Shown: piece by piece, positions 36,765 to 44,717 of the stretch
How the letters are laid out: each line of letters opens with the position of its first letter
How positions within the stretch are numbered: the first letter of the stretch is position 1
Source: SIG450 sp045658425
Lineage (GTDB): Bacteria; Bacillota; Clostridia; UMGS1840; HGM11507
Assembly (NCBI GenBank): GCA_045658425.1
Contig: JAZOVB010000194.1
Location: 1-45,353 of the forward strand
Reading direction: 5' to 3'
DNA: 45,353 nucleotides
Made by a program: the position numbers and the translations under genes
The notes under the pieces: generated by a model
Told to the model about the DNA's origin: nothing
What the model saw: only the letters and a program-made list of their open reading frames with translations
Databases searched by the model: none

Positions 36765-36911
36765 TTAAGAATTAACCTCATAGGTTGTGATATTATTTGC
36801 TACAGACGCGTCAAAATTCTGGTCGTCGAGCCACTGACTAAGTCCGGCATCTGCAATAGTTTCCTGAACACAGAAAACATCAGTTTTTAATTCGGGTTTA
36901 ACATATTTCAT
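36765..36911 (-). CDS. 48-residue peptide of unknown function
   Basis: A short gene with an excellent ribosome binding site, GGAGGTG, 7-8 bases before the ATG. It starts MKYVKPELKTDVFCVQETIA and ends with SVANNITTYEVNS. The N-terminal MKxYxKPExxxxxF pattern resembles small unannotated peptides in other gut Clostridia loci. It is acidic, has one Cys and no membrane segment or signal peptide. Its stop lies 19 bases before the start of the secreted GLUG protein, so the two are co-transcribed. It could be a regulatory or leader peptide or a ribosomally made precursor; no modifying enzyme is adjacent. Confidence 0.65.
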   Translation of the reverse strand: MKYVKPELKTDVFCVQETIADAGLSQWLDDQNFDASVANNITTYEVNS

Positions 36912-36977
36912 AAAAATACACCTCCATTTTTATTTAATGTAAGTTTATCACATATTAAAATATCAAACTTTAAAAAA

Positions 36978-37010
36978 AATGTGGATTATTTACAAAAAAT
37001 AATCCACATT
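36978..37010. terminator. Intrinsic terminator after the GH20-like gene
   Basis: AATGTGGATTATTT (36978-36991) and AAATAATCCACATT (36997-37010) form a 14-base-pair stem with a 5-base loop. On the minus strand it is followed by a T-rich tract. Confidence 0.85.
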
Positions 37011-37017
37011 AATTTAT

Positions 37018-38889
37018 TTACATTGCAGATGGTGTAAGAGAAACATTGTAGAATGTGCATCTGTCAATCTCATAAGGCAGTCTTTCTTCCTCAAATTCGT
37101 AAATTTTTTCTATGTCACCATTTAAATATTTATTTATTCTTTCTTTTGCAGTTGTAATTCTTCCTAATAATCCTGAATATCTTACATCTAATACTTCTGC
37201 ACCGAAAGGTTTATTGATATCGTACCACATATCAAGATGCAGTTTCTTAAGAACTGAAAGTTTTTCATATAATTTATCAAGTTTATTTTCTGCTACGTCC
37301 TTTAAATACTCTTTATCATATCTTTTATATGCAGGCTGAAGATTTGTGCCTATTTCTGCTTTTAAAATCATAAAGTCAAACAGCGCAACGGAAAAATCAT
37401 ATCTATCCTGCCATAATTTATTATTACTTTTAAATTTTTTCATTTTTTCAAGACATAATTTATAATGAGTTACCATATCATTTTCTTTTAAGAAACATTC
37501 CTGATTTGATAATAAAATATCCTGCCATAAAATTCTTTTTCCGTAATATTTATCATTAGGATGATTTATCTCTTTTAGCGGAAATATATTGTGAAAATCT
37601 CCCATAACGGAAAATGCATCCCAGGAAGCACCTGTTATAAACTCAAAGTTTTCTTTTGCATTACAAAGAGTATTTTCATCTCCATACATAAATTCAGCAT
37701 ATAAAGAAAGTCCGTACAAAGACATAAAAAAGTCACACTCTGCACCATTATCTCCCCAGATGGTTGCATAAACTTCTTTAACACCGTGTTCTCTGCATTT
37801 TGAGAGTGATGCTGAAGATGCATTTACAGTTGTATAATAATCTGATGTAAATCCTTTCCAGTCAGTTATTCCTCCTGCGAAAGCAAAATTTTCACACATT
37901 GTTTTATGCTGAACAAAGAATTTTTCATAAAAGTCTTTATCAAAGTTATGATAGGACCAGTAAACAGGTACAATATCCGAAAGAGCATCTTTGTATTTTG
38001 CAAGTACGTCTTCTGAAATATCTGCATTGTATGTACTGTCAGTTGATAAAATTCTAAAGAACATATCACTCCACATCATAATTTTATATGAATATTTATC
38101 AGCAAGTTCTTTAACTTTTTTTAAGTGGGCAAGGAATATATCAATTCTTGGTTTATAACCATTCTTTTTAAGATATACACCCGTTCCCATATCCCATGCT
38201 TCATCAAGACCGATATGAATTTTATCAGTTCTGAAGCATCCTTTAAGGCTTGAAAACATTGTATCTATAAGTGCCATTGTTTCGTCACTTTCAGCCATTA
38301 TACAACGTTCAGTATCTTTAACCGGTGCCGCTTCTTTCCACTGGATATATCTTTCCATGTGACCAAGAGTCTGAATACAAGGGATAACTTCTATTCCATA
38401 CATAAAAGCATAATCATCAATTTCTTTAAGTTCTTCTTTAGAGTATCTGCCTCTTAAATAGCCGAAATACGGATGGTTATCAACAGTATATGTATCCTCA
38501 GTATAGAGCATCATTGAGTTTAATCCCATAAGAGCATAATAATCGATATATTCTTTTAGTTTATCTACTTTGAACACAGCATTTCTTGACATATCAAGCA
38601 TAGGACCACAAGCATCAAAATATGCTTTTTGGCTAACTGAAAATTCTTTTTCTTTTCTTAAGTTTTTAACAAAAAGAGAAATCATTCTAAAAAGTGATGT
38701 TTCAAGTGTATATTCAACATACCCTTTATTATCTTTATATTCTGCTATAAGGTTATCACCTTTTTTTACATCAACTAATATTCCGTTTTCACAGATTCTT
38801 ATACAAAGTTTCTTCTCTAAATTTTTAATAGCATTTTTTTGTTTCTCATTAAGTCCCTGAAATTTAAGTTCCATTATTTTCAAATTCAT
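37018..38889 (-). CDS. GH20-like beta-N-acetylhexosaminidase, cytoplasmic
   Basis: A 623-residue protein with no signal peptide. The GH20 barrel contains the signature HIGLDEAWDMG (about residues 224-234), whose Asp-Glu pair positions the substrate acetamido group and supplies the acid. Earlier segments (FDACGPMLDMSRN, about 89-101; MLYTEDTY; IEVIPCIQTLGHME) and IMMWSDMFFR fit the family. It should remove terminal beta-linked N-acetylhexosamine, or a related sugar, from imported oligosaccharides. GGAGGCGG lies 5-8 bases before the ATG. It has its own promoter and a terminator on each side, so it is a monocistronic unit. Confidence 0.82.
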   Translation of the reverse strand: MNLKIMELKFQGLNEKQKNAIKNLEKKLCIRICENGILVDVKKGDNLIAEYKDNKGYVEYTLETSLFRMISLFVKNLRKEKEFSVSQKAYFDACGPMLDMSRNAVFKVDKLKEYIDYYALMGLNSMMLYTEDTYTVDNHPYFGYLRGRYSKEELKEIDDYAFMYGIEVIPCIQTLGHMERYIQWKEAAPVKDTERCIMAESDETMALIDTMFSSLKGCFRTDKIHIGLDEAWDMGTGVYLKKNGYKPRIDIFLAHLKKVKELADKYSYKIMMWSDMFFRILSTDSTYNADISEDVLAKYKDALSDIVPVYWSYHNFDKDFYEKFFVQHKTMCENFAFAGGITDWKGFTSDYYTTVNASSASLSKCREHGVKEVYATIWGDNGAECDFFMSLYGLSLYAEFMYGDENTLCNAKENFEFITGASWDAFSVMGDFHNIFPLKEINHPNDKYYGKRILWQDILLSNQECFLKENDMVTHYKLCLEKMKKFKSNNKLWQDRYDFSVALFDFMILKAEIGTNLQPAYKRYDKEYLKDVAENKLDKLYEKLSVLKKLHLDMWYDINKPFGAEVLDVRYSGLLGRITTAKERINKYLNGDIEKIYEFEEERLPYEIDRCTFYNVSLTPSAM

Positions 38890-38908
38890 TTTACCGCCTC
38901 CGTGAAGT

Positions 38909-38937
38909 ATTATATAACATCATATCAGTAAAAACAA
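38909..38937 (-). promoter_or_regulatory. Promoter of the GH20-like gene
   Basis: On the minus strand TTGTTT (38937-38932), 17-base spacer, TATAAT (38914-38909), located 20 bases before the start codon. Confidence 0.6.
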
Positions 38938-39000
38938 TATAATACTTTCAAAATAAATTTTTTTAGTTTAGAAATTTAATGGTATCACATAACTCACATA

Positions 39001-39036
39001 AAAATACACCAAAGAAAATATCTTTGATGTATTTTT
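39001..39036 (-). terminator. Intrinsic terminator of the hexuronate operon
   Basis: Arms AAAATACACCAAAGA (39001-39015) and TCTTTGATGTATTTT (39021-39035), with one G-T pair. It lies 19 bases after the RraA-like gene and has a T tract on the minus strand. Confidence 0.82.
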
Positions 39037-39054
39037 CATTAACAAGTAAAAATA

Positions 39055-39963
39055 TTACAATGCGGACTGTGTATCATTCGGGTCGCCGTTGATTGCAAGG
39101 TCATATTCCTGCGACCAATCAAGATTGCGGTAGTCTTTTGCTCTGTCATCTTTTTCTATCCAGTCAAGAAGAAGGTCAAGCATTTCCTTTGTCCATGTGT
39201 TTTTATCTATCTGTGCTGTTGTAAATTTATTTTGACTTATCATTTCAAAGCCAAACATATCTTTAACCTGAGTCTTGGCAGCACCGCCGACAACTTCTTC
39301 AACAAGGTGGCTTGGTATAAACAAAACTCCGCCTCCTGCACCGAAAACAACATCGCCGGGTAAACATACGGCATTACCTATTCTTGTAACAGTGTTATAT
39401 CCTGTCATAATAAAATCACGAATCGGAGTCGGGTCAATACCTCTATAATACACTTGAGTATTTTCTATTTTTTCCATTTGTTCGGTATCACGGACACCTC
39501 CCCACACTACTGCTCCTCCGTTTTCATTTTTTGTTTTGTTTTTAAGGGCAGTTGTTAAATTACCACCAAGGAATGTTCCCTTATAGATTTTATCATACAT
39601 ATCTATAACAGGAACATCATATTCCATTAAATTATCAATTACCCACTGATTGTATGTACCGGTTCTTCCTTCACTTCTTCCAATATCCTTTACAACATCG
39701 TCAAGATCAGGTCTATATGGGCAGAATATTGCAGTAACAGCTCTTCCTATTAATTTTCTTCCATCGTTATGAAGGGTTTTAAGCCTTCCTTCAAACTGAC
39801 TTTCATACCCTTTTACAAATATCGGTTTCCACACTTCTTCCAATGTTAATTTTTTTAGTGCTTTTAAATATTTTTCATCAACTTTAGGTCTTCCGTCAGG
39901 AAGTCTTTCTCCTTTCCACTGAGGTGTTAAGGCTATTATTTCTTCTCTTACATTAAAATTCAT
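39055..39963 (-). CDS. RraA-like fold protein (aldolase/demethylmenaquinone methyltransferase-like family)
   Basis: 302 residues, longer than the usual about 160-230. The RraA fold core covers about residues 65-240: GRAVTAIFCPYR, VVWGGVRDTEQM with the conserved Arg-Asp used for metal and pyruvate binding in related aldolases, and GDVVFGAGGGVLFIPSHL. The acidic residue normally found in that last motif (VxxDxDG) is replaced by small residues. Some relatives are class II pyruvate aldolases; others bind RNase E. In an operon that makes 2-keto-3-deoxygluconate, an aldolase-like role is plausible but unproven. Translation is probably coupled to the GH39-like gene (1 base between stop and start). 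Confidence 0.7.
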   Translation of the reverse strand: MNFNVREEIIALTPQWKGERLPDGRPKVDEKYLKALKKLTLEEVWKPIFVKGYESQFEGRLKTLHNDGRKLIGRAVTAIFCPYRPDLDDVVKDIGRSEGRTGTYNQWVIDNLMEYDVPVIDMYDKIYKGTFLGGNLTTALKNKTKNENGGAVVWGGVRDTEQMEKIENTQVYYRGIDPTPIRDFIMTGYNTVTRIGNAVCLPGDVVFGAGGGVLFIPSHLVEEVVGGAAKTQVKDMFGFEMISQNKFTTAQIDKNTWTKEMLDLLLDWIEKDDRAKDYRNLDWSQEYDLAINGDPNDTQSAL

Positions 39964-39964
39964 T

Positions 39965-41428
39965 TTATTCTACCTCCACAAGATATGTTGAATTTGATGT
40001 TAAATCAAGGACTATTTTATTATCAGTAAGAACACCTTTAAATACAGGTTTTATTTTTCCTTCTTCCCTTAAAAGTTCAACATCTTTATCTGTCATATCA
40101 TCTTTAATTTTTTCATAAATTCTGTAAGGATTTGTATGATTTTTATCAATACAATATATTGTTACCGTCTTTCCTTTTACATCTTCTTCAAACGACAATT
40201 CTTCTTTTATCAAAGGAAGATTTTCTTCAAAATTACAAGATGAATAAGTAAGCATTACCACGTATTTTTTATTTGATTTTGTCGGAATAACATATATATT
40301 ATCGTTATCTTTTTTATATTCAGTAATTCCTTCTTGCAACTTTGATGAAAGAATATATGCATTATATATAGGTTTTGCTATAAAGTTTAAGGTAAAGAAA
40401 TTACGAAAGCCTGTAAAATCTTCTTTCATTTCGTGTTGACCGGAAAGACAGATAAGCATTTTGTCGATTTTATAACCTGCAGTCAAATATTCGGATATCA
40501 TTTTTGTATAATAAGATGCAAAAACTTCGGTTTCGCGGAATATAAGAGTAGGCGCAGTTTTTATATCAGTAAAACCTTCCCCTGATGCTCCCCATTCATC
40601 AACAATAAGTGGTATATGTGAAAGCCCCACTTTTTTAATAATGTCTGAATACTTTTTCTGAATTTCCATACTGTTGTTAACACTTACAGGTTTTGAGCCA
40701 TCATTCATAAGCCTTGGATGAGTGCCGTATATATGTATTGATATGAAATCCTGAGGGATATTATTTTCTTTATTATAAACCATAAGCTTTTCAAAAAAAT
40801 CAAGGTCAAATGAAAGAGCAGGACCTCCAACCCAGATTCTTTCATCAACTCTTTTAATACCCCTTGCAAATGCAGCATACATTTTTTTGTATTCTGAGAG
40901 TCTTACTTCATTATTTTCTTTAGGAATATCAGACATAAAGAAACGATACCAGTCAGGCTCGTTAAAGCACTGCATTCTCCATTGTGACACTGTTTCGATA
41001 CCATATCTTTCAACAAGATGCTTTGTGTACTGATAACACACTTCTTCCCATTCTTCATAGTTTGCAGGAGGTGATGTTATCATATCCTTGCCCTTATATC
41101 TTATTTTTTCAGAAATTACATCCGGATTTTTTGCAATACATTTTGGCATCATTCCATAAGCAATAAGCACATTAAAACCTTTTTCCTTAAGATAATCAAG
41201 CCTTAAATCATTAACACGGAAATCATAGGTAAGTTTTCCGTTTTCATCTCTTAAAACAATATCTTCAAGCATTGCATAAATTCTTATGGTATTTGCTGTT
41301 TTATCTTCTGAAATACGGTCTAATATTCTTTTACCCCAGGAATCTTCAACTGCGTCTGTTGGATGAAACAGACAATTGTTCCAGAAATTATGCTGTATTC
41401 TTTCTACTTTATCCTTAATATAAATCAT
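39965..41428 (-). CDS. GH39-like glycoside hydrolase, cytoplasmic
   Basis: 487 residues, no signal peptide. The barrel shows GH39/clan-A features: the acid/base Glu in QCFNEPDWYRF (about residue 156) and the nucleophile Glu in LIVDEWGASGEGF (about residue 279). A beta-sandwich follows at about 370-487. GH39 holds beta-xylosidases and alpha-L-iduronidases, so it could release a uronic acid or a pentose from imported oligosaccharide; the exact sugar is undecided. Its ATG overlaps the uxuA end by 14 bases, with GGAGG about 9 bases upstream. Confidence 0.75.
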   Translation of the reverse strand: MIYIKDKVERIQHNFWNNCLFHPTDAVEDSWGKRILDRISEDKTANTIRIYAMLEDIVLRDENGKLTYDFRVNDLRLDYLKEKGFNVLIAYGMMPKCIAKNPDVISEKIRYKGKDMITSPPANYEEWEEVCYQYTKHLVERYGIETVSQWRMQCFNEPDWYRFFMSDIPKENNEVRLSEYKKMYAAFARGIKRVDERIWVGGPALSFDLDFFEKLMVYNKENNIPQDFISIHIYGTHPRLMNDGSKPVSVNNSMEIQKKYSDIIKKVGLSHIPLIVDEWGASGEGFTDIKTAPTLIFRETEVFASYYTKMISEYLTAGYKIDKMLICLSGQHEMKEDFTGFRNFFTLNFIAKPIYNAYILSSKLQEGITEYKKDNDNIYVIPTKSNKKYVVMLTYSSCNFEENLPLIKEELSFEEDVKGKTVTIYCIDKNHTNPYRIYEKIKDDMTDKDVELLREEGKIKPVFKGVLTDNKIVLDLTSNSTYLVEVE

Positions 41429-42377
41429 TATTTTTTTCCTCCATTTCTATTAATCCCTTCATATACCCTATGGCATAAAGTCTGCCAAGAGCTGCGTAAC
41501 CTGCCACATCGGTATTTTCTCCTTTCAGAGTCGGCACATGGTCAACACGGATAGGTACATTTATATTATGTTTTTTATAGGTCTTTATAAGCTTCGCCAT
41601 ATCAAGCGAACCATTATCATGAAACGTCTCGCAAAAATCATTTATATTTCCTTTTGTATTACGAAAATGAATAAAGAAGATTTTTTCTTTAAATTCTTTT
41701 ATTGTTTTATAAACATCTTCACCCATTATATAAAAATTTGCCTGACACATTGTAAGCCCGAGCATTTTACTTGGATAAATATCGTAAATTGCTTTTTTTA
41801 TATTATCTTTTGAAATCATTATTCTTGACACATCGCCAAGTTTTTTTACAGGTGGATCATCAGGATGAAGAGCAAGTTTAATTTCATTTTTTTCGGCATA
41901 GGGAATTACTGCTTTTAAAAAGTATTCGTAATTATCCCATAGTTTTTCTTCGGTTATAGTTTTACCACACGGCACAAAATCTTTGGCATTATATCCGGTT
42001 ACTTTTGCTCCGCCTCTTTCTTCTATATCATCCGAAGTTCTTAACCAACCTATATGAGCCATCCAATTAAAACATATAGTTTCCAACCCCAATTTTTTCA
42101 TAACAGGAAGCATTTTTATAACTTTTTCTATACTTTCGTCTCTTTTTTCATCCCCTGCTTTAATATGGTCATGAACACAGTTAGGCATAGGCTCAACAAT
42201 TAAAGGCTTAATACCGAAGTCCGTAAATTTCTTTACAACACTTTCCCAGTGCGAATAATCAGTAAGGTCAAATTCCTCTCTTTCAGGAAGTCTTATAACT
42301 CCATAATTTACACCACACTCTTTTGCAATATCCCAGGTAATATCATAATCGCTTCTAAGATAATCAGTAAGTATCAT
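41415..42377 (-). CDS. uxuA: Mannonate dehydratase
   Basis: A 320-residue protein of the UxuA family, somewhat shorter than the usual 350-390. Conserved segments are LALHPDDPPVKKLG (about residues 150-163), TMCQANFYIMGED (about 198-210) and IHFRNTKGNINDFCETFHD (about 224-242), carrying the His and Cys residues of the metal site. It dehydrates D-mannonate to 2-keto-3-deoxy-D-gluconate. ATG 42377 directly follows the SDR stop (42379) and GGAGGAG lies 6-8 bases upstream; an upstream in-frame start at 42392 would overlap the SDR gene. Confidence 0.9.
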   Translation of the reverse strand: MILTDYLRSDYDITWDIAKECGVNYGVIRLPEREEFDLTDYSHWESVVKKFTDFGIKPLIVEPMPNCVHDHIKAGDEKRDESIEKVIKMLPVMKKLGLETICFNWMAHIGWLRTSDDIEERGGAKVTGYNAKDFVPCGKTITEEKLWDNYEYFLKAVIPYAEKNEIKLALHPDDPPVKKLGDVSRIMISKDNIKKAIYDIYPSKMLGLTMCQANFYIMGEDVYKTIKEFKEKIFFIHFRNTKGNINDFCETFHDNGSLDMAKLIKTYKKHNINVPIRVDHVPTLKGENTDVAGYAALGRLYAIGYMKGLIEMEEKNNDLY

Positions 42378-42378
42378 T

Positions 42379-43218
42379 CTACACTCCTCCAAGGGTTAAA
42401 AATCCACCATCAACAGGAACTGTTATTCCCGTTACAAAGCCTGACAATGAACTGTCTAAAAGCCAGTTTATACAACCGATTAAATCGGATGCTTGTCCAA
42501 ATCTGCCCATAGGTGTATGTTTAATAACATCTTTTCCTCTTTGAGTAAGTCCGTCTTCAACTGTTCCAAGATAAGCTTTACTTCTTTCATTAACCATAAA
42601 CCCCGGAGCAATTGCATTTATTCTTATATTGGCTTTTGCAAAGTATGCTGCCATAGACTGTGTTAAATTTGTTATTCCTGCTTTACTAAGAGCATAAGCA
42701 TAATTTCTTGTAAGAGGGCAATAACTATTCATTGATGCAAAATTTATAACAGCACCTTCCCCCTTTTTTATCATTTGTTTTGCAAATGCAAGAGTAGGAA
42801 TAACAGTTCCCATAGTGTTTATTTTAATAACACTTTCAAAGGCTTCCATATCAATATTAAATATACCTTTTTCGCCCTCAGGCATTTTATCTTCAAGTTC
42901 CCTTTTGTCGAATGCAGTTATTGTAGGCATTGCTTTTATATTATTGCCCCCTGCGCCATTAATTAAGATATCACAAAGTCCAAAATTTTCTTCAGTAAAT
43001 TCTGCAAGTTTTTCAACCGAATTATAATCGGTTACATCGCACGCAAAAGTAAGTGCTTCTCCTCCTGTTTCTTTAATTTTTTCAAGTGTTTTATTAAGTT
43101 TTTCTTCCGTTCTTCCAACTAAAACAACTTTTGCATTATTTTTTGCAAGATTTATTGCAATTTCTGAGCAAAGTGTTCCTCCTGCGCCTGTTATAACAGC
43201 AACTTTGTTTTTAAACAT
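42379..43218 (-). CDS. SDR oxidoreductase, likely D-mannonate oxidoreductase (fructuronate reductase)
   Basis: 279 residues, a classical short-chain dehydrogenase: cofactor motif TGAGGTLCSEIAINLA (about residues 10-25), NGAGG (about 88-92), catalytic YAYALSK (about 170-176) and a C-terminal FVTGITVPVDGGF. In Gram-positive hexuronate operons such SDRs replace UxuB and reduce D-fructuronate to D-mannonate. ATG 43218 has AGAGG 8 bases upstream; an in-frame TTG at 43236 overlaps the uxaC stop and is less likely. It lies between uxaC and uxuA, exactly in pathway order. Confidence 0.85.
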   Translation of the reverse strand: MFKNKVAVITGAGGTLCSEIAINLAKNNAKVVLVGRTEEKLNKTLEKIKETGGEALTFACDVTDYNSVEKLAEFTEENFGLCDILINGAGGNNIKAMPTITAFDKRELEDKMPEGEKGIFNIDMEAFESVIKINTMGTVIPTLAFAKQMIKKGEGAVINFASMNSYCPLTRNYAYALSKAGITNLTQSMAAYFAKANIRINAIAPGFMVNERSKAYLGTVEDGLTQRGKDVIKHTPMGRFGQASDLIGCINWLLDSSLSGFVTGITVPVDGGFLTLGGV

Positions 43219-43232
43219 TTTAATTACCTCTT

Positions 43233-44582
43233 TCAAAAATTATTTTTAGCATTTTCATAACATAACTTATTTAATATTTTTTTATTTTCTTTATCTGAAT
43301 TCAAAAATTCTTTTTCGCTACACTTATTTGCAAACCAGTCGCATAGTATTCTTCTGAAATAATCGTGACGTATAAGAGAAAGAAAACTTCTTGAATCGGT
43401 TGTCATACCTACAAAATTACAAACGGAACCAAAAGCAGCATTATTTTCAAGCATATCAACAATGCCTTTTTTATGATCAACCCACCACCACGCCGGTCCT
43501 TGTGTTATAAGACCTGAAACGCCATCTTTTGAAAACGACCCTGACAAAACAGAAATCATTGCATTATCCGATGGATTAAGAGTAAAGAGTATAGTCTTCG
43601 GAATGCCATATTCAGTTTTTTCCAAAGTATTAAAAAAGTTTATCAGAGAAGAAATATCAATGCTATTTCCAATCGCTGCAAAACCACCCTGAGAGCCTGC
43701 AATAAGTTTTAATCTGTCGCTTGTTTCTCTTTTTGCGCCGATATGAAGTTGTAAAACAAAACCATATTTAGCATATTCTACACATATAAATATGAGCAAA
43801 TGAGAAAAAAGTCTGTCTTTATCTTCTTTTGATAAAGTTTCATTATTTATTACTTTTAAAAACCTTTCTTCTTCCTTACCGTCATCTTCATAAAATTTAA
43901 AACCTGCATCTAATGCATGGTCGCTAAATACACAACCTGAATTTTTAATTTCTTTAATTAAAATACTTATTGCATTTTTATAATCTGAAAGCCCTTTGAT
44001 TAAAACTTTACTTTTTTTGCTTACTTTGTTTACAAAATCTATATTTGGAATCAAGATGTCATCGCCTCTTAAAGATGGTTTGACTTTTTTATTTTCATAA
44101 AAATATTCAAAAGAATCGGTTATTGAAACGCAAGGGCAAATAAGTTCAACATTAAATAATTCCAATAAATATTTAGGAGTTATTTCATTACTTTTAAGAT
44201 ATTTATTTAAATCATCATAAAGTTTTAAGCCGTTATCTTTATTTGGAACAATACTTAAGCCAAACACTTTTTCAAGTTCCATTAAAGACCAGATGTAAAG
44301 CGGATTACCTATCAACAAAGGAAATATTTCGCACCACTTTAAAAATTTATCCTTTATCGGAGCATCACCTGTTATATGCTTTTCTTCCACACCGTACATT
44401 CTCATTGCTCTGTGTTTATAAGGGTCGGACCTTATCCACAGGTCATAAATATTTAAAAAACGGGTGTTATTCTCTAAATCAGTTATCGATAAATGATTAT
44501 GGTAATCAATTATCGGCAAATCCTTAATTAAATTATACATTTCAACCGCTTTGTCAGAATTTAAAAATATTTTTTCAAGCAT
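43233..44582 (-). CDS. uxaC: Glucuronate isomerase
   Basis: 449 residues of the uronate isomerase family in the amidohydrolase superfamily (usual about 465). The metal-binding IDYHNHLS is at about residues 25-32; RSDPYKHRAMRM (about 52-63) and FTLNPSDNAMISVLSG (about 335-350) are family marks, and GMTTDSRSFLSLIRHDYFRR (about 398-417) is the C-terminal signature. It converts D-glucuronate to D-fructuronate, or D-galacturonate to D-tagaturonate. First gene of the operon uxaC - SDR - uxuA - GH39 - RraA, whose genes overlap or nearly touch. Confidence 0.92.
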   Translation of the reverse strand: MLEKIFLNSDKAVEMYNLIKDLPIIDYHNHLSITDLENNTRFLNIYDLWIRSDPYKHRAMRMYGVEEKHITGDAPIKDKFLKWCEIFPLLIGNPLYIWSLMELEKVFGLSIVPNKDNGLKLYDDLNKYLKSNEITPKYLLELFNVELICPCVSITDSFEYFYENKKVKPSLRGDDILIPNIDFVNKVSKKSKVLIKGLSDYKNAISILIKEIKNSGCVFSDHALDAGFKFYEDDGKEEERFLKVINNETLSKEDKDRLFSHLLIFICVEYAKYGFVLQLHIGAKRETSDRLKLIAGSQGGFAAIGNSIDISSLINFFNTLEKTEYGIPKTILFTLNPSDNAMISVLSGSFSKDGVSGLITQGPAWWWVDHKKGIVDMLENNAAFGSVCNFVGMTTDSRSFLSLIRHDYFRRILCDWFANKCSEKEFLNSDKENKKILNKLCYENAKNNF

Positions 44583-44608
44583 ATTTTCACTCTTTTCCCT
44601 TGTTTTAA

Positions 44609-44637
44609 TTGACTTTTATTATCTTGTTATATATAAT
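44609..44637 (+). promoter_or_regulatory. Promoter of the divergent AraC gene
   Basis: TTGACT (44609-44614), 17-base spacer, TATAAT (44632-44637). It overlaps the uxaC promoter, so the two probably cannot be occupied by RNA polymerase together. Confidence 0.7.
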
Positions 44638-44640
44638 TAC

Positions 44641-44669
44641 ATTATATCTTATCATGAAAATACTAACAA
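44641..44669 (-). promoter_or_regulatory. Promoter of the uxaC operon
   Basis: On the minus strand TTGTTA (44669-44664), 17-base spacer, TATAAT (44646-44641). The -10 box faces that of the divergent AraC promoter with only 3 bases between them. Confidence 0.7.
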
Positions 44670-44717
44670 TATCGGTTTTGATAAATTTATATGGTATTCG
44701 CTTAAGGAGAATTTTTT

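Noticed and set aside
36746..36781. Longer N-terminus for the GLUG protein
   Set aside because: The extension MRLILKKGRKKI lies over the small gene's end and contains the ribosome binding site for the internal ATG, which begins a clean signal peptide.
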